A stretch of DNA of 32,740 nt from NCBI GenBank assembly GCA_947488685.1, contig CANLAH010000008.1, positions 1-32,740 on the forward strand, given 5' to 3'. Both the position numbers and the translations under genes were made by a program. This stretch comes from Acidimicrobiaceae bacterium (GTDB lineage: Bacteria > Actinomycetota > Acidimicrobiia > Acidimicrobiales > Ilumatobacteraceae). Positions 30,810 to 32,740 of the stretch are shown here, one piece after another (position 1 is the stretch's first letter; each line of letters starts with the position of its first letter). Under the pieces are notes generated by a model. It did not search any database, was not told the DNA's origin, and saw only the letters and a list, made by a program, of their open reading frames with translations.

Positions 30810-31926
30810 GACTGATGACTTTAGTGAGTTGTTCGAGTGCTTCCACCGAGTGTCCCTCGACAAAGTCATCTACGTATGGCAACGCCACGGCCATTCCGCG
30901 CGCCAAGGGTGCATATCCAGGAGTCACTTTGAGCGGATTCACCCACACCACCCGAAAAGCGACTCGGCGCAGGCGAGCCATTTGCTCTGCCAACATCTCG
31001 GGGTCACCACGGTCCCAACCATCAGAAAGCAGGACAACAATTGCACCACGAGCCATGCCACGCACTCCCCAACGGTCGTTGAATTGGCGCAGGGTGTCGC
31101 CTAGACGAGTTCCGCCACTCCAGTCCTGTACTCGGGTACTGGCCAAGAGGAGGGCCCGATCAGGATCGCGAGATGTGAGTTCACGAGTGATGCGAGTGAG
31201 ACGTGTGCCAAGCGTAAAAGCTTCAACGCGTTGTCTGCCAGAGACTGCTGCATGCACAAAGCGCACCAATGCACGAGCGTACGGCTCCATCGAACCGCTG
31301 ACGTCGAGCAAGAGCACTAATCGCCGAGAGCGTTGACCAGGTTCGAGCCATCGGCGTTCGACGGGTTCGCCCCCAGCAGCAAAAGATGCACGAATCGTGC
31401 GACGCAGATCGGGACGCATTCCGCGTCGTTTTGATTTCACTCCGCGCAAAGATTGGCGTGGTGGACCCGCAAGGCGTAACTGCGACATGAGTTGATGAGC
31501 AAGATGCATCTCATCATCGGTGTATGTCGCAAAATCTTTTTCACGAAGAGTTTCGACCGCAGAAAATCGAAGCGTGACAAGCGGATCATCAGATGCGCCA
31601 GATTGCCCGTCGTCTGAATTTGTCGAATCATCATCAGTAGCAATTGTGAAAGGCAATGCAGTCTCTTGGATAAATTCTGGAGACTCGCGTTGTTGCCAAA
31701 AAACTCGGAAGGCTTTATCAAAGAGCGGTAAATCTTCTGGCCGGCGCACCAAGGTGCTACGTGCTGCCCAATACACAGAGTCTTTGTCGTTCATTCCGAC
31801 GACTCCTAGAGCCTGCACAAAAGTGAGCACTGAGTCGAGGGGTGATGGGATTCCGACGCCTCGTAAAACGCGGGCAAATCCAACTGCAAGTCGATCTGCC
31901 TCGACGACGGCTGCTGCTGGTTGCAT
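30802..31926 (-). CDS. coxE: CoxE-like VWA-domain protein
   Basis: 374 residues. Residues about 1-170 are the CoxE-specific helical part. The remainder is a von Willebrand A domain with the metal-ion-dependent adhesion motif LLLDVSGSMEP near residue 207, SGGTRLGDTL (Thr ligand) and VLLSDGWDRGDPE. CoxE works with the AAA+ protein CoxD in the cytoplasm to build the [CuSMoO2] centre of aerobic CO dehydrogenase. An Asp/Ser-rich acidic insert (DDDSTNSDDGQSGASDD) sits near residue 100. It lies 8 bases downstream of coxD and overlaps the small XdhC gene. Confidence 0.9.
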   Translation of the reverse strand: MQPAAAVVEADRLAVGFARVLRGVGIPSPLDSVLTFVQALGVVGMNDKDSVYWAARSTLVRRPEDLPLFDKAFRVFWQQRESPEFIQETALPFTIATDDDSTNSDDGQSGASDDPLVTLRFSAVETLREKDFATYTDDEMHLAHQLMSQLRLAGPPRQSLRGVKSKRRGMRPDLRRTIRASFAAGGEPVERRWLEPGQRSRRLVLLLDVSGSMEPYARALVRFVHAAVSGRQRVEAFTLGTRLTRITRELTSRDPDRALLLASTRVQDWSGGTRLGDTLRQFNDRWGVRGMARGAIVVLLSDGWDRGDPEMLAEQMARLRRVAFRVVWVNPLKVTPGYAPLARGMAVALPYVDDFVEGHSVEALEQLTKVISRA

Positions 31927-31934
31927 GATGGGAT

Positions 31935-32740
31935 CTATCCGTGCAGTAAGCCACGATCAAACGCGGCTTGAACAATTGTAGAGATTCCGTGTTCACGCAC
32001 CCGATCATGATCTTCTCGGTATTTCAGAACTGTCCCAAGTGTTGCCTCAATAATTGATTCGTCAAGTTGAGTTGTGCCGAGTCTGCCAAGTGCTGTTGCC
32101 CAGTCAATGGTCTCTGCTACACCTGGTGGTTTGTACATATTAAGCGAACGCAAATTCTCAACAGCACCGGCTACTTGACGGGCGAGAACCAAAGAAACTT
32201 CCGGGACGCGGGCCTGCACAATGCTGACTTCGCGATCAAACGTGGGATGTTCTACCCAGTGATACAGACAGCGTCGTTTGAGTGCATCGTGTACGTCTCG
32301 CGTGCGATTTGATGTCAGGATCACAATTGGTGGCGTGGTGGCAGTAAATGTTCCGAGCTCCGGAACCGTGACCTGAAAATCTGAGAGGATCTCGAGTAGG
32401 TACGCCTCAAACTCGTCATCTGCGCGATCAATTTCATCAATTAATAAAACAGGGGGAGTGGCGGATGTGTTATCGATGGCGCGCAATAGTGCGCGCTTGA
32501 GCAAGAAGCGCTCGCTATACAGTTGACCTTCAAGAGCATCTGTTCCGGATGCCTGTGCCTCACCACTTGCTTCTGCTGCACGCAAGTGCAACAACTGACG
32601 TGAGTAGTCCCAGTCATACACAGCTTGCGATGCATCAATGCCTTCGTAACATTGCAGACGAATCAACTCTGCACCACGCCATCGGGCAATTGTTTTGGCT
32701 AGTTCAGTTTTTCCGACTCCTGCTTCGCCTTCAAGTAATA
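31935..32740 (-). CDS. coxD: CoxD/MoxR-family AAA+ ATPase (5' end outside the window)
   Basis: At least 267 residues; the start lies beyond the right edge. Visible are the Walker A motif LLEGEAGVGKTELAKTIA at the window end, Walker B PPVLLIDEIDRADDEFEAYL, a sensor-1 Asn in VILTSNRTRDVHDALKRRC, and the helical lid with VETIDWATALG-type sequence. MoxR-type ATPases team with VWA proteins as chaperones; next to coxE this is CoxD, needed for the sulfurated Mo/Cu site of CO dehydrogenase. The coxS, coxM and coxL structural genes usually precede it and are expected to the right. Confidence 0.9.
   Translation of the reverse strand, partial: LLEGEAGVGKTELAKTIARWRGAELIRLQCYEGIDASQAVYDWDYSRQLLHLRAAEASGEAQASGTDALEGQLYSERFLLKRALLRAIDNTSATPPVLLIDEIDRADDEFEAYLLEILSDFQVTVPELGTFTATTPPIVILTSNRTRDVHDALKRRCLYHWVEHPTFDREVSIVQARVPEVSLVLARQVAGAVENLRSLNMYKPPGVAETIDWATALGRLGTTQLDESIIEATLGTVLKYREDHDRVREHGISTIVQAAFDRGLLHG

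Overview
The window looks like chromosomal DNA of an actinobacterium, most likely a member of the Acidimicrobiia or a relative. This is inferred from gene content, not from a marker gene. The base composition is near 50% G+C. There is an FmdB-galU-moeA neighbourhood like the one in mycobacteria and corynebacteria, a DUF501-ppx pair, a SepX/GlpR-like membrane protein, a short QueF and aerobic CO-dehydrogenase maturation genes. Coding density is very high, and no gap between genes exceeds about 130 bases. I see no insertion sequence, phage or CRISPR.

Left part (1-9.2 kb): the start of an exported or membrane protein, then a minus-strand block with an N-acyl-D-amino-acid deacylase-type amidohydrolase, an inositol-monophosphatase-family phosphatase (HisN-like), DXP synthase and a PAP2-family membrane phosphatase. 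Divergent from these are tldD-tldE (a two-subunit metalloprotease) and uppP (undecaprenyl-diphosphate phosphatase).

Middle part (9.2-17 kb): a SAF-domain membrane protein and a cysteine-less FmdB-like protein on the minus strand, divergent from galU. A PA1994-type glycolipid-binding protein follows. Then comes a molybdenum-cofactor group, moeA-moaA-(crotonase)-moaC, ending at a small three-helix membrane protein that resembles the division proteins SepX/GlpR. A DUF1566 lipoprotein and tRNA-Ala(CGC) come next.

17-25.4 kb: an acyl-CoA synthetase directly behind the tRNA, a PfkB/adenosine-kinase-type kinase, queF, two divergent crotonases, and a divergent pair of exported proteins. The pair is a 622-residue protein with low-complexity and thrombospondin-type-3-like segments and a subtilase with an FN3 domain.

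Right part (25.4-32.7 kb): a small histidine-rich basic protein with a structured leader, a RimJ-type acetyltransferase, ppx and DUF501, coxG, a MocA/MobA-like nucleotidyltransferase, an NlpC/P60 hydrolase, two XdhC-family proteins, coxE and the end of a coxD/MoxR AAA+ gene. The cox genes mature an aerobic CO dehydrogenase or related molybdenum hydroxylase, whose structural genes would lie beyond the right edge. Together with moeA, moaA and moaC this makes molybdenum enzymes a theme of the window.

The most striking overall pattern is regulatory. At least thirteen starts have a TAnnnT hexamer 6-10 bases before the start codon and no Shine-Dalgarno sequence. This is the signature of leaderless transcription, and I used it to choose several start codons.
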